Positions 11,128 through 23,859 of a DNA stretch of 64,000 nt are shown here, piece by piece. The stretch spans positions 495,529 through 559,528 of the forward strand of contig JAQFVV010006509.1 of NCBI GenBank assembly GCA_028023455.1, in the 5' to 3' direction. The notes beneath the pieces were generated by a model that saw only the letters and a list, made by a program, of their open reading frames with translations, was not told where the DNA came from and ran no database searches. The DNA is from Epiperipatus broadwayi. Its lineage: Eukaryota > Onychophora > Udeonychophora > Euonychophora > Peripatidae. The first letter of the stretch is position 1, and the number at the start of each line of letters is the position of its first letter. The position numbers were made by a program, and so were the translations under genes.

Positions 11128-12373
11128 GATTCACATTAATAAATTATAATGTATATAGCAAATAAATATATTTAAATACACAAATACATGTGGAAATTGC
11201 TCACATGACAATGACAAAATTTTTATGAGTCAATCTTAGGTCATATTTCATAATGTTCAAAAGCCATTCCTTAACTTCACCTTTAAAAAGAACAATGCAA
11301 TAATCTAAACTCATATCTATCATTTCTAATTACTAATACTTTTGGAAAAATAAGGTATTGTTTAGAGCATCATTTTAAATTAAATATTTGTGAATCTAAA
11401 GATTTTTAATTCAATCTCATATGTGACTCACTTGTTCAGGCCGGCAAATCTGAAAAAAGAAAAAGAAAACTATCACATGAAATGTGTTTTGTATTTTGTT
11501 GTGTATTGATATTAAAAAATGCATGGTAAATTATAAATGAAGTTAACATTTTTTTAAAAAATTAATTAATATTTTAACTAAATAATAGAAATAATTTAAT
11601 GTATAACTGCATAAGGATGTGTGTTATTTTTAAATAATAAAGTATTATTAACAGTAAAATATTCAGTATAATAGTTTTACTATGTTATAACAACTATAGA
11701 ACTCAGAAGAAAAAAAAATATAAATAATTTATAAAACAATTTTCTTATAATGATTTGGACTAGGTACTTCAATGAGTTTCAGAATTACGAATAAATTATT
11801 CAACTTATTATGATTTAATAAAGTTTTTTATGCTGTTTTTGTAAAGCATATAAAAAAAATTTAAAAACTATATTGGCGCACACAAGAATTAAATTATAAA
11901 ATTAAGCTAGCTATGATTACTAGAAATAAATGTCAGTTTCACTCCTTTCTCATCCTTAATTGAATCAGTAAAATCATTTTATTTTCTCTAATCCCAAAGG
12001 ATACTAGACAACCATAATAAATAATTTAAGAAAAAGTTGGAAGCTGAGATTTTATTTAGTGCTTTCAGTTTGAAAAAAATTAATAATTGATCAAATAAAA
12101 AAAAGTTTATCTGGTTTCCCTACATTTATCAAAAAGTAAAATGTTATTTTTTTTCTGCAGGTCTTTGGAATTAATTTTCTATTCATTGGTTAAAACATTT
12201 TTTTAAATTTTCAATTAGAAAATAAATTGAATTAATTAATAAAATTAATTATTTTTTAAAATAAAATGTTATAATATATTTTACTTAAGAAATTCAATAT
12301 ACAGTTATTTACTTAATGATTTCATAACTCGTTCATCATCAAGACATAGGTTTAAAACTTATATTAATATTAC
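11128..12373. other. AT-rich stretch without a gene
   Basis: No supported feature. Short isolated open frames have the composition of random AT-rich DNA. Confidence 0.6.
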
Positions 12374-12480
12374 AGCGATTCTGAATATGACTGAGAGGTC
12401 AGCACAACCGCCTTACAAGCAGTTGTCCCCGGGTTAGCGGGTATGCTTCCCGGCTGATGCTATGACACATGGGAAAAAAA
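12374..12480 (+). repeat. Minimal tRNA-like SINE, 5' part disturbed
   Basis: Same family as 7857-7960 and 62741-62840. It shares 'gagaggtcagcacaaccgcc', 'cttacaagcagttgtccc', 'cgggttagcggg', the acceptor end TGATGCT and the tail ATGACACATGGGAAAAAAA. The first 15 bases are altered or carry a small insertion, so the acceptor stem no longer pairs fully. Confidence 0.65.
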
Positions 12481-12686
12481 GTTGTTTAAATTTATATATA
12501 TTAATGTAAAATAATACTCATAAAGAGTTTAAAGATAAAAATTTTAATATACTTTTAAGGTGTTCACATCATATTCATGGTCAGTGAAAATGTCAAAAGT
12601 ATACTGATACAATTATATTAAAACTTTTATATTTAAACTTTGTATAAATATTATTTTATATTAATATTTGGAAAGGCAGAGTATAA

Positions 12687-12776
12687 AAATGTAGTTATAT
12701 ATATATATATATATATATAACTACATTTCTTGTTACATTATATATATATATATATATATATATATAATGTAACAAG
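12687..12776. repeat. Two adjacent (TA)n hairpins
   Basis: Two perfect palindromes stand side by side, each with a (TA)n centre. The first has arms AATGTAG/CTACATT and ends at 12728. The second (12729-12776) has arms CTTGTTACAT/ATGTAACAAG. Single-stranded DNA or RNA from here would fold into two hairpins with AT-only stems. Confidence 0.85.
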
Positions 12777-12988
12777 AGGAGTAGAGATGTTGGCTGCACC
12801 AAACTATATAATATTGAATATGTACAAGTAGAAGAATATATCACAGAAAGCACAGCCTTAAACATCTAATCTATTAATCAGAAATTATTTATTTATCCTA
12901 ACTTGCAATCATTTCTAATTTAAAAATGTCATGCAACTTAGGATAATTATTCAATGCATAATCATGCTACACTCATTACCCTAGATTT

Positions 12989-13201
12989 TGTATATTGCTT
13001 ATAATAACTCTTCTTATATACACTTTAATGCAAACAATTTTTTTAATAAAAAAAAAAAAGAAGAAGAAAGAAGAGAAAATTGAGAAAATTCTGATGAAGA
13101 CTGCTGGACAGTCAAAACTGTCAAAAAAATAATAAAAAATGATTTAAAAAAATGTTTGTATTAAAATGTATATGAGAAGAGTTATTATATGCAATATATA
13201 T
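12989..13201. mobile_element. Inverted-repeat cassette with hammerhead-like core
   Basis: The left arm (12989-13045, 'tgcttataataactcttctt' onward) is mirrored at 13142-13201 ('gagaagagttattatatgca'). Between them, on the plus strand at 13091-13120, is CTGATGAAGACTG, loop CTGGA, CAGTC, then AAAACTGTC. A conserved CTGATGA, a perfect 5-bp stem II and a near-GAAAC block follow the hammerhead plan, with the essential G of GAAA replaced by A. A related cassette lies at 43.2-43.3 kb. Penelope-type terminal repeats are the likely source. Confidence 0.6.
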
Positions 13202-13709
13202 TGTACCATTTATTTATGTATATGGTACAAATTACTATTTAATATTGTGTATCGTTTAAATAAAAAAAGAGAGAACCCGATCTTTAATATTTTTTGTAAT
13301 ATAATGTTGCTTTAAGAAAATGTACAGTGAAAGTTTAATTTTTCTTTTTTTTAATATAAGTTAACTAAAATAAATTCAATGTTGGAAAGAGCATACTGAA
13401 TAATTGATTCAAATAGTGGAAAAAAAAAGATTGCTGTCAGAAAGTCTGACTTTCTGATAGTAATCAAAAATGGCAGAAATTCTTAATGAGAAAACAGACT
13501 TTGTAATAAAAAAAAAGGAGAATAATGTAGAAGTTTATAAAATAGAACAAAAGGTAAAAAGGAATATATGCAGAACTTCTAAAAAGAATCTGGGAATATA
13601 AAAGGAGCCAACAGATTTGAAAAGTGTCTTTTGTCTTGTTGTTCCAGAGAGTGTTGAGCAATTTAAAGTGCCTCATATTTTTTTATACAAAAAAAATATT
13701 AATAAAATG
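13202..13709. other. AT-rich stretch without a gene
   Basis: No gene recognised. A short inverted repeat 'cagaaagtctgactttctga' lies near 13439-13458. A reading frame of about 70 codons on the minus strand is Phe/Leu/Tyr-rich and looks random. Confidence 0.55.
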
Positions 13710-13960
13710 TGTCCACTTAGATACGAACTGAAATCACTCACCATGAGTGAGTAGAACTCTGTCATTTGCCGACACTTTCTCTCGAGAAAAATCACCTAGA
13801 TCGTCGTCTGTCTCTACCTAAATTTGATCGGAGATTTGGAAGAAGTGAAACTAAAAAAAACAACTACTGTAGACTACCCACTGACTGAATTGGACGTCGG
13901 AGGATCAATGACCTATTTAAATATCAACTTACCGGTAGGTTAATGGCCATAACTTTTACA
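13710..13960. promoter_or_regulatory. CpG-bearing unique patch, possible 5' exon or promoter
   Basis: The patch is clearly less AT-rich than its surroundings and holds several CpG dinucleotides (for example 'ctctcgagaaaaatcac', 'gatcgtcgtctgtc', 'ggacgtcggagg'). On the minus strand it contains two strong splice-donor strings, ACCG/GTAAGT near 13931 and ATG/GTGAGT near 13741. No homologous repeat appears elsewhere in the window and no long open frame is present. A first exon or promoter of a host gene is possible; a unique remnant of an unknown element is equally possible. Confidence 0.2.
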
Positions 13961-16900
13961 TAAAGTTTTATAAATAGAGATTTGAATGAAATGTTATCCC
14001 ATAATTTTTTTGGATTGAAATTTGTGAACTGAGAAGTGAATGAAACTGTTACCACGGAAAAATAAGACACCAAATAGTTATTACTTCAATATTTGAATCA
14101 AATTATTAAATTCATATGCACAATACTTTCTAATATTATAATTTTGTCTTAATCTTAAATATTAAAAGTTTGATGGGCTAGAATAAATCTTTATTATTAG
14201 CTTAACTTTCATTGTGCATGTATAAAATTAATATTATTATATTTAAGTTTTATATTTAGTTATTTAAATTCAAATTAGTATACAAATTACCTTTGCTAAA
14301 TAGATTTATTTTTCTTAATTAAATCGAAGGGGAATATCTTCTACTTAATGGAATTTTAATCCAGATCGTATAATTATCTTTATTAGTTACAATATGTTCA
14401 ACACAGGCTCAATGGGTCTAATGACTCTGGCGCCCTCATGTAGAAATTAAAAACGGATCCAGCTCACAATTGTACTCAGTAATAATTTGAGGCCGAGCTG
14501 ATCAGGAAAGATAGTTATGTTTTTAGAATAATAATGAAACGTTCTTTTTTTTAAATAAAATAAATGAACATTTATTTTTCTTTTACATAACTTGATCAAC
14601 TCACGCATTTATAATGCGTATAGAGGTCTAGAAATACGGAAATGTTATAATATATATATATACGAATATATGAAGAAATGCAAAGAAAGTAAAGGAGAAG
14701 AATAAGAGTATGCACTAGATCTTATTGCAAATACAACAGAACTATAATAATGAAACAAATTTTAATTGTTATGTTGCTAATAATAAAAGCATTTATAATG
14801 AAATCACATTATAAACCCATGAAAACATCTGGATCTTCCAGATATTTAGAAAAAACAAAATAAATGAATGAATGGGAATAAAGTCACCATGTAAATAACA
14901 ACAATATAATTTTATTACAAAATATATATGCATAAAGTATATTATTAATTAACAATTAACCAATAAATAAATAAAGAGAACAAAATAGGCAAATAAATAC
15001 CATATCTGGTCAAAATTTTAAATTCTATTTTATTTATGTTGATTTTTTTTTTATGTTTTCTTCATCTAGATATTTACTTATATATTCTTTTGCAAAAATA
15101 AATATATTGAAACTTTTTTTATATGAGCAGAGAATAAATCTATGTAACATTACTTAAACATATACATGCATGTAAGACAATAATGTGTATTTGTGAAACA
15201 ATAACATAATATCATTTTGACCATGCATTCTAATTACTCATCATGTGTGTTTGCTTATCACCTATAACCTATATTGGTTTGTTAAATATTTTTCTTATTA
15301 TGACAAATTAATATCAATAATTATAATATTTATTACAAATTACATGGGATAAATATCTCAGATATTCTATAAAATATTTATTTTTTTATACCATTCATTT
15401 TTTTAAAATAGAAAATGTCTTTCTCACTTTGCTTTTATATAAAATATTTTCTTAATATTGTAACAGCACAAATTCAATGGCAGCTCAAATTAGTTACATT
15501 ACAAAGATGTATGATCAAAAAAAAATGTTTAATAAAAAACTCTTATAAATTGAATATTAAATCTATTCTAAGTGTGTATGTGAACATGTTATAAATATAA
15601 CATACATGTCATTTAAAAACCCTTGTTTAAAAATTAAAAGAAAAACTAGTTTATACATTTTAATAATACTATTGAATATTTTATATTAAAAAATATTTAC
15701 TTTGTAATAAATAAAAAACAGTAAAATAAGTTGTACTATGTAAAGAAAGAAAGAAAAATAGTTTTGATGTGTGTGAGTTTGAAATGTGTAGTTTATAAAA
15801 ATATCAAGTATTATGTGATTCTCTCTGATTTGCCTTCTGAATAAGGCTTTAAATAAATAATGTGCCCATTCTTATGGTAAATTGAATGGAAAATCTAAAT
15901 ATTGAACATTACGGGTTACTAAAATTAAAAATGCTTTTTTTTTTGTTCATTTAGTTAATATATAAAGTGGCATAATTTAACAGTAAAATTATTTGTTTTT
16001 CCAGTATGTTGTAAAATGAATATTTATCCCTATAATTAGTAAGGTATTTTCAGATAAAACTGATAAAACTATTGTTTAAAAACTTTTGATAAGTACAGCA
16101 ACAAGTGTAAACTAAAATATCAAGTGGAATATATATAGGTCAGAAACAACAACTACCGACCTCTAGTCTATTCTAAGCCTTAACTATAGAAGTAGTATTG
16201 TAGCAATCCCATGACAAGAAGAGAAATATCTGGTTAAACAGTTTTCCATTGTAGTTTGGATCACTGTGCCTTGGTGATGATAAAAGTATTAATCAATACT
16301 AATATCCACAATAGCAAATATTGGCCAGAAGATGACTATATAGTGGCTATAATCAATGACCACATCATTCAAAACACCCAGAGTGCTGCAATCTGATCCA
16401 GATACTAACACTGAAGTTTTCCAAAACTAGTAATTGCCTGATTTGATCATGCCATAAAGAAGTGGACTGTGCTTTAAGATCTACCAAAACCTATTGTATA
16501 CCTTATCTACATCAACAATGCTTGAGGAAAATTATCATCCTGGTTGAACTAATCAGAACTTATTCATAAATGTAGTAAAAAAAATGATATTTGCTGAAAA
16601 TCATGATTTCAAACTGTTTAAACTTTACACTTCATAATATCTTATTAATATAATTATTCTAAGGCCTTAAGTTTAAAATATCTCTAATAATTAATATTTT
16701 TACTAATTTTTTATTTATTATATTTGTTATACTTACTATTAGTTTCAAATATATAAGCAACAATTTTATATACAGTGTAAATAAATTGTTAATTTATTTT
16801 ATTAATAATCCAATTAGTTTGTATTTGTTTATTGAAATTATTCCAAACATTATGGTAATAACATCAAGTATGCTATTATACCCATACTTCTGAAAAATCT

Positions 16901-17619
16901 TGTAATTTACTGGAGGGCATACAGAGATAACAGTAATAATTTTTAAACAGTGATGAGTGGGCATTAATAAGTTTTCCAAATATACACTTTCTATTTAGAA
17001 TGTATGGTTTTCTAAGTTTTTTTTTTTTTTATTATTGAAATTAGAAAAACATTAAAATACTTTTGGTGTAATTGAACTTAGTTTAACCTTCAGTGCATAA
17101 TAATCTTCATCACAGATACTTGGTTAATATTATTGTATATACTTCAAATTAATCATTTTTATTTCAATGTATATTAATCATTTTACAAATCTTATTTTTG
17201 CATATTAACGTTCCATTATATTCAAAAATTATTGTTACAATATTTGTCTTTTTCTTGACGTATAAAATAAATACTATTATATTTATCAGAAATATTATTG
17301 GGACTAATGCTTATTATGATCATCATATAAGTAAAATATCTGTTTCTTTAAACTTATATGGCAAATACAGTAATATATTTGTTTAACTAATACATAAACA
17401 GTAAGATCTTGATCCTCTAATATGAAATTTAATATACTCTTAAGTGTATCTTCCTTAATAACTATTAACTAAATAAATAAATCATAAGGCTATGATAAGC
17501 AAATATTTTTTTTATAAATTTCATGAAATCAAGTTTTTTTAATTCAATATTAATATGTTAAAATATAAATTTATGTAATATAAGATATAATAATGGTATT
17601 TGCTTCTTCTCTTCTTGCT
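13961..17619. other. AT-rich stretch without a recognised gene
   Basis: No coding region supported. The part at 16130-16580 is less AT-rich and holds short peptide-like runs broken by stops in every frame. It may be an old unclassified repeat or retroelement relic. The part at 14400-14510 has a few CpG sites. The remainder is plain AT-rich DNA. Confidence 0.5.
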
Positions 17620-17635
17620 TTTTGTAAAAGTCTGC

Positions 17636-17671
<36 letters not shown>

Positions 17672-17720
17672 GACTTTTACAAAAGGGCACATTATATATA
17701 TATATATATATATATATAAT
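17620..17720. repeat. (TA)n hairpin with 17-bp arms plus a second (TA)n tract
   Basis: The arm 'cttttgtaaaagtctgca' is followed by (TA)n and its exact reverse complement 'tgcagacttttacaaaag' ending at 17685. After 'ggcacat' a second (TA)n tract follows. Same architecture as the other TA hairpins in the window. Confidence 0.85.
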
Positions 17721-18025
17721 CAAATAAAATAAATATAATAAACAAAATCTCTGGAATAAACTCTACAATATTTACTATACCAAAAAAGTAGCTATAGTCT
17801 CTTTACTACATGCTCACCACCTGAATAGCATTTAACATTAAAATTTAAAAACCACTCTCATTAAAGTCACATAATATAACATACTCATGTGAATGACCAA
17901 TTTTACATAATTTAAGTGTATTAACATAATTATATTGTTTGTTTAATAAATTGTCCGTCATAATCATAAAAAAAATAACTGTATTTTTGTTTCTAGGAAT
18001 CACTTTCCACGTAGAAAATAAAAAC

Positions 18026-18135
18026 CAATAAACATCACATGATCACCATTTCTTCTTGCCTGTAACTTGCATTGATTAGTCTAGCATGCAGTGTGGCAAT
18101 ATGTATAATGAGATTTTGTCTGTTTTAATTTTTGT
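18026..18135. mobile_element. Short F-family element with perfect 11-bp target duplication
   Basis: A 110-bp unit beginning 'caataaacatcacatgatca' and ending near 'gtctgttttaat'. It is flanked by identical 'aaaataaaaac' at 18015-18025 and 18136-18146. It keeps the two family ends but has lost nearly all of the interior seen at 33.2 kb. It is non-coding. Confidence 0.7.
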
Positions 18136-20038
18136 AAAATAAAAACACCATCAAATCAAAAGTTTCCATTAAAGTAACTAAATGTTAAGCAAATACAGGT
18201 TTAAGTATATCCCACAGAATATCACAAGTTATTGCATGAAAGGTCATGTTCACAAATTCTCTTTTTCAATGCACATTTTGATTTCATCAATGTAACTGTA
18301 CCCGCATTGTGTGAATGCATATGTATAAATAGAGTAATGCAGAAGATTTTTATTTATCATGTCTTCATTCAATGTAAATTTTCATGATAATGCTTGAGAA
18401 ATTATAGAACACTGTAATAAAAATTGTACAGATTTATAAAATACATGTTTCAAAAAGCAGAATTTCACAAAGTATTTCTTGACATGAAAACTTATACACA
18501 CAAATATTTAAGTAATATAACAATATAATAATCACTTAAAATATTATTATATTTTCACCTTTATACACAAGCATAAGGATAAATAATATTCAGATTTTAT
18601 TATTTCTACAGTTTATTTACATCCACATATTTAGAATTATATTTTAAATGGATTTTATTACTGCAATTTCTTTAGTCTCTTTCAAATAAAGACAAATGTT
18701 TATTACAATAAAAAAAACCTCAAACCCTCATAATATTTCTATTAATAAAATACACATTTTATGCTTTAATTCATATTTTCTATATTTTTAATACCAACAC
18801 ATTATAACCTATAAAAAATCTGAATTAAAGTATAAAATGTGCATGTTATATTCAAAAGTAATATGCTGCTCTATTTTTTTTTTTCTTAGAAAATGATGAA
18901 AATATTGCTAACATAATATTAGGTATGCAAATGTAAATGAACTGTAAAAATAATGAAATCTGAAGATTACATAATAACCTAAAATGTCCTATAAAGTATC
19001 AATTCAAATGGATATATTAATTATATAGTGGTTATATAAAACAAATAAATAAATAAATGTTAGTTAGAATGACATTTCTTGCAGATTGGGTTCTCACTAT
19101 GATTTGATGAAAGATTTTATCATGAACATTTTTTAAATTTAAAATAAAACTCTTAAAACATATAATTAGAGTGGGGGAAATGTAATTATAACTTACTATT
19201 TAGAATTTTAATAATTGAAATCACATGTTAGGTCTAACATAAAAAAAGTAATTTATTAAAAACAAAAGATGCACTCAACATTTTAAATATGTTTGTTCCT
19301 ATATATTTTGGCACTACATTCAGGTTCAAATTGCCTCAGTTTTGATTACTGTCAGAATTCACTTTCCAATTATGCTTTTATTTAATGAACAAAATGGATT
19401 TTGATTTGTTTTATTTCGGACATACCTAAACATTATCTTGGGTGAAAAGTCATTTTCATATATTAAATACTGAGGCTTTACATAATATATCCAGAAGCAT
19501 GTGCAACTTTTTTAAAAAAAAAATGATTTTGGCTTTTTAGTATTAAATTTTGAAAAAAAAAAAAAAAAAACTTCTTTCTTAGCCATATGTTTCAGAAAAA
19601 GTACTTGCCCCTCTTTCTTTTAAATTTCCCTCTTTAACCAAGAATCCATGGGTAAATTTTGAATAATATTTAAGTTCCAATATTTAGACCTGCAATAGAA
19701 ACAGAAAGTATTATAAAAACACTGCAGTATACAAAAGTAAATGTGAAAGAAAAGTATTAAAACATGTTAATAATGTAAAATCAATTGTAATATAAATGAT
19801 TTAATAAAATATTTAATAACTAAAATTAAAGTTTGTAAAATAAATAAAATTGTAATATATAAAATCAGGTGTGAAATAGTTAAACCTTAATGCCAAAATA
19901 ATAATAATTGATAATTGTTATAAAAAGAAAAATTATAACAATATAAATGTTCAGTCACAAATTTACACAAACAACTTTAAATCTATTACAATTAAAGTCA
20001 AAAGTGCTAATAAATGTTCATAATAATAATAATAAATT
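18136..20038. other. AT-rich stretch without a gene
   Basis: No supported gene or repeat. Contains A runs (about 19 A near 19553-19571) and scattered short frames without family resemblance. Confidence 0.6.
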
Positions 20039-20268
20039 TAATAACATACAAGGCTAAAGCCTTTGACAGAAGCACCTTAAAATGCTTATTTGACAGCCAA
20101 TCAGATGTAATAATGACTGCATGTAGAACTCTTAATTCAAAAACACAAGTCAAAAGACAAGAAAAATATGGGACCCACATGCAATCATTATTACATCTGA
20201 TTGGCTGTCAAATAAGCATTTTTAAGGAACTTCTGTCAAAGGTTTTAGCCTTGTACATTATTATTAGA
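20039..20268. mobile_element. G-family foldback element, copy 2
   Basis: Arms read 'acaaggctaaagcctttgac' against 'gtcaaaggttttagccttgt', with 'tgacagccaatcagatgtaa' present in both arms. It has the same order of blocks as 10858-11127 but a shorter centre, and the two copies differ by many substitutions. An open frame running through it on the plus strand is a by-product of the palindrome and not a gene. Confidence 0.75.
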
Positions 20269-22668
20269 TATCTGCTAGTGCTTAATAAATTTATATATTT
20301 AATAATAAATTTATAAATTTAAACAAAATAATATAATAATATGTTTAATAAACAATTATTGCCATGAATAATATATGTTCAGCTTGAAAAACTGATGTTT
20401 GCTTATTTTGATATATGGCTAACAACCATTGATGTCATCATGAACTTTGGACATGGGTAGATTGTTTCAGTAGCATGTTTCAACATGTTTCACCTTGGCA
20501 CAGCATCTAAAATCATATAAGCCTTATATTAATTTTTATTATTTTGGATTAAACACTTGCTGGCTTTCCTCAGAACAGGGATATTCCATCGTACAACATA
20601 CTTTGGGAAATGCTGATCTATATGTATATGCAATAATTAAATGCAAAGTTTTAGAGTGACCAACTTAGATATATTAATTAAACAATATATTATCCAAAAT
20701 TATATCTAAACAAAATGATTGATATAATGTATTTTTTCATTAACAAAATGAAAAGAATTTAAGCTACTATTCAAAAATAAGTTAGCAAGGAAAATCGTAT
20801 GTCTTTCTAATATGGTTCCAAAATAAAGTCCAAAATTTAGTAAGCTTTTCTAAAATTACATTTTAAAAAAAGTTAAACAAATGCATGTGTTTTTATGGTG
20901 GAAAGTGATTTACTTTCTAAAATTATTAGAAATAGATTGATTCCTAATAAAAAAAAATATGGGGAAGTTATTATTTTAAGGAGTTAGATATTGATCCCTT
21001 CCTCCCCCCCCTCAAAAAAAAGATAATATTCATGTGACAAAGCATACGATTAATGTCCTTAATTAAACTAACTTATTAATAAATAAAATGATAAATTATT
21101 CGCACAATATTATCCTGCATCTTTAATAATTAAAAGAGAAAAAATAAAAATATTTAAAAAGTTGTTTAAAATAAAAAATTATAGCTTAAATTATTTAAAG
21201 ATTTTTTTGGTGCGAATTTAGCTTTGATTGAAAAGGAGGAGGGGAACTTATACTGAAAATTTTCGTATTATATTAAAAATAACGTATTTAATTTTTTGCT
21301 ACTATTAGTTATAAAATAAAAAATAATAATAATAGCTAGGACAATAAAAGTCTTTTGTTGGTAATAAAAAAAAATTATTATTAATTAAGGAAATTATTTA
21401 CATTTTAGCCCGTGGTTGGTCAAATTTCCTCATCCTAAACTATTATTTGCCTTTTAACTAGAAGGTAGCTATAATACAAAACATCTGTTCTTGCCTGAAT
21501 GAATTTGAAGAACCGTCTCCTCCCCAATCCATCCTGTAAAAGAACTGCCCTAGATACTATCAATAGAAATGTTGCTAAGTAACAGAAAAACTGTAAGAAT
21601 ATTCTATTATTAAAATATATAATTGTGCACCTTAAAATGGAATAAATAGTCAATCAATTCTTTCATAAACTTCAAGATTGAAATTACTCATTAAAATTAA
21701 TAAATGCCTATCATATTGCAAGAAGGAATTCAAAATGTAGACAACTCGCTTTTAAAATAAATACAGGAGACAATAAGCAACGAGAAATTATATTTTACTT
21801 TTAAAAATGTTAAATGAAATACGCAGAGAAAAATAATTTCTTAATTTTTATTGTTTAGATCAAACATACAAATAATTATGATTTTTTTTTAAATTCCTGT
21901 TTTCAATTTTAAATAACCAGAATCGAACAAATCTCCCCTCCCCACCTTACCCGCTTTTTTTTTTTTTAGACGTTAATTTGGTGTTCGCATATTAAGGATC
22001 TATATAAAATATTTCGTTATTTTACGACGTAATTCTATATTTAAAATATAAAATAGTTTATATTAAAGATGGGGGAGGCAATACCAAACTCCCATCAATG
22101 ATGCTCAAATGGTAGCACTTAATTGTGGTAACTAATTAGCTATTGATCTAAATTTATCTTTATGCCAAGAACTATTTACTAAATACTCAAGGCAATTATT
22201 ATTTTAATTCAATGCTTCACTGTGTATGTAGGGTTATCACCTTTAGATTATTATAGAAAAAGTGCACAAATACAAACTCTAAAAGACGATGATTCAGTAG
22301 GCCTGAAGGATATGGTTAATTGTTTTGTGTGTAAAATATAGTATTCAATTAAAGCAAAAATCCTGGCATTATTTTTATGGGTGCAAATGTAAAATTTTAT
22401 AAGATGCTAGAATCTTTAATTAATATCATTATAAAAATCAAATCACATCATAAATGAAAATATATAACCAAGTTGATATGTGTTTTGCAATTAGTAAGCA
22501 TGTACATGGCAATAGTAATTATATCCTTTGCAAATAAACAACATCTTCATTGCAAATAAGAACTGCTTACATTACAAATAGTAATAATGAATACTTTAGG
22601 TATTTTCGTGATAAACATATAATATTACAAATGTGATAAAGATATATAGAGAAAGGAGCATAGTCAAG
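20269..22668. other. AT-rich stretch without a recognised gene
   Basis: No gene is supported. It contains a C-run (about 21003-21011), an A/T-rich body and a minus-strand frame at 21435-21653 of 72 codons that resembles nothing known to me. The piece 21400-21560 is slightly less AT-rich, with exon-like words but no coherent splice structure. Confidence 0.5.
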
Positions 22669-22760
22669 CGCTGTTAGCCGAGAGGTCAGGGCAGCCGCTT
22701 TGCAAACAAGTAGTTGGTTGCAGATAGTTGTGGGTTCACCTCCCAACCAATTGGGGGGAG
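22669..22760 (+). repeat. Diverged tRNA-like SINE head
   Basis: An A-box-like TTAGCCGAGAGGTCAGGGC and a B-box-like GGTTCACCTCC are spaced as in a tRNA promoter. The stretch 'gaggtcagggcagccgcttt' parallels 'gaggtcagcacaaccgcctt' of the 12.4-kb SINE. An insertion lengthens the variable region ('tagttggttgcagatagttg') and the acceptor stem does not pair. It is a decayed relative of the minimal SINE family. Confidence 0.5.
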
Positions 22761-23679
22761 CATAGTAAATAAATAAGGAATTTAGAAAAATACAATTAGA
22801 GCAAAGAATACAAATTACTTCAGAAATATAAATAACTGAGAAATGAAATATAAATTATTTCAATACATGTTTTGTTAAATCACTATCATGTTAATAAAAT
22901 TGTTTTAATACAAGTGTTGAACCTTATAAAATTAGAAGTATGAAGGCACTTTTCGAAATTAAGTTTCTTATTTTGGAAAAAACAAAAGGGCTAGATCAGA
23001 TCATTACAGAGAACAATAAGACAGAGAGAATATAAATTTATTGGTAAATAACCCTAGGTTTTTGGCTAGAGTTATAAAACCAAATGCAGAAGCAGATATA
23101 AAGATATAATTTGTTTAGCCTTTGGGATTATTTTAATAGTTGTTAAAAAAAAAATTACCAAAATTGTAAATCACAATGTATAATATCAGCCCATACACAT
23201 TAAAATGGTATTAAAATAATATTTACTTTAATTAAAAAGAGAATCCTTTGATCCACTCTGAGACTTAAGAAAACCAAGGACAGTCTTAATATCCAATCCA
23301 TTATTTTTTATTAATACATCTATTATTATTATCTTATTATTCATGTGATAAAAAAGATTTGATTGATCAATACTGCGCATGAAGTAGTATGTTGTGTTTA
23401 TTGATTTTCTATCTGTGAATTTTAGATGAAGTTAGACCCTATCATACTTCTCAATTATTTTGTAATTTTTTAGCAAAAACATCAGTTACTTTTTTAAAGT
23501 AAGGATAAAATGATGTCTGAATAATCAGTTTTAGATATTTATAATTATAACAGACAACACTTAAGTTATCAACCAAGGAACCAATTAGTAATCAAATACA
23601 GATAGATCTAAGAATTCTTTGATTTCCTACCTAAATTGGCATTCACTTGTGACTTTTTAATTAGCTACCTGTAAGTGCA
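22761..23679. other. AT-rich stretch without a gene
   Basis: Nothing supportable seen; no conserved coding frame or repeat shared with the rest of the window. Confidence 0.55.
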
Positions 23680-23796
23680 TATCACTTGAAAGTGAAGAAC
23701 TGTCTAATATTAAATGGATTTTTGATGGATTTGTGAAACTGGAAGAAATATTTGAGAAGACAATGAATTTGAAAACTGGATATAAAGGCCCAAATT

Positions 23797-23810
23797 ATAA
23801 ATGTTGATAG

Positions 23811-23859
<49 letters not shown>

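Noticed and set aside
16130-16580. Less AT-rich stretch as a host exon
   Set aside because: Stops in all frames, no splice structure, reads like an eroded repeat; no positive evidence either way.
20014-20316. 100-codon plus-strand frame
   Set aside because: It runs straight through both arms of the G-family foldback element and its flanks; no protein family resemblance.
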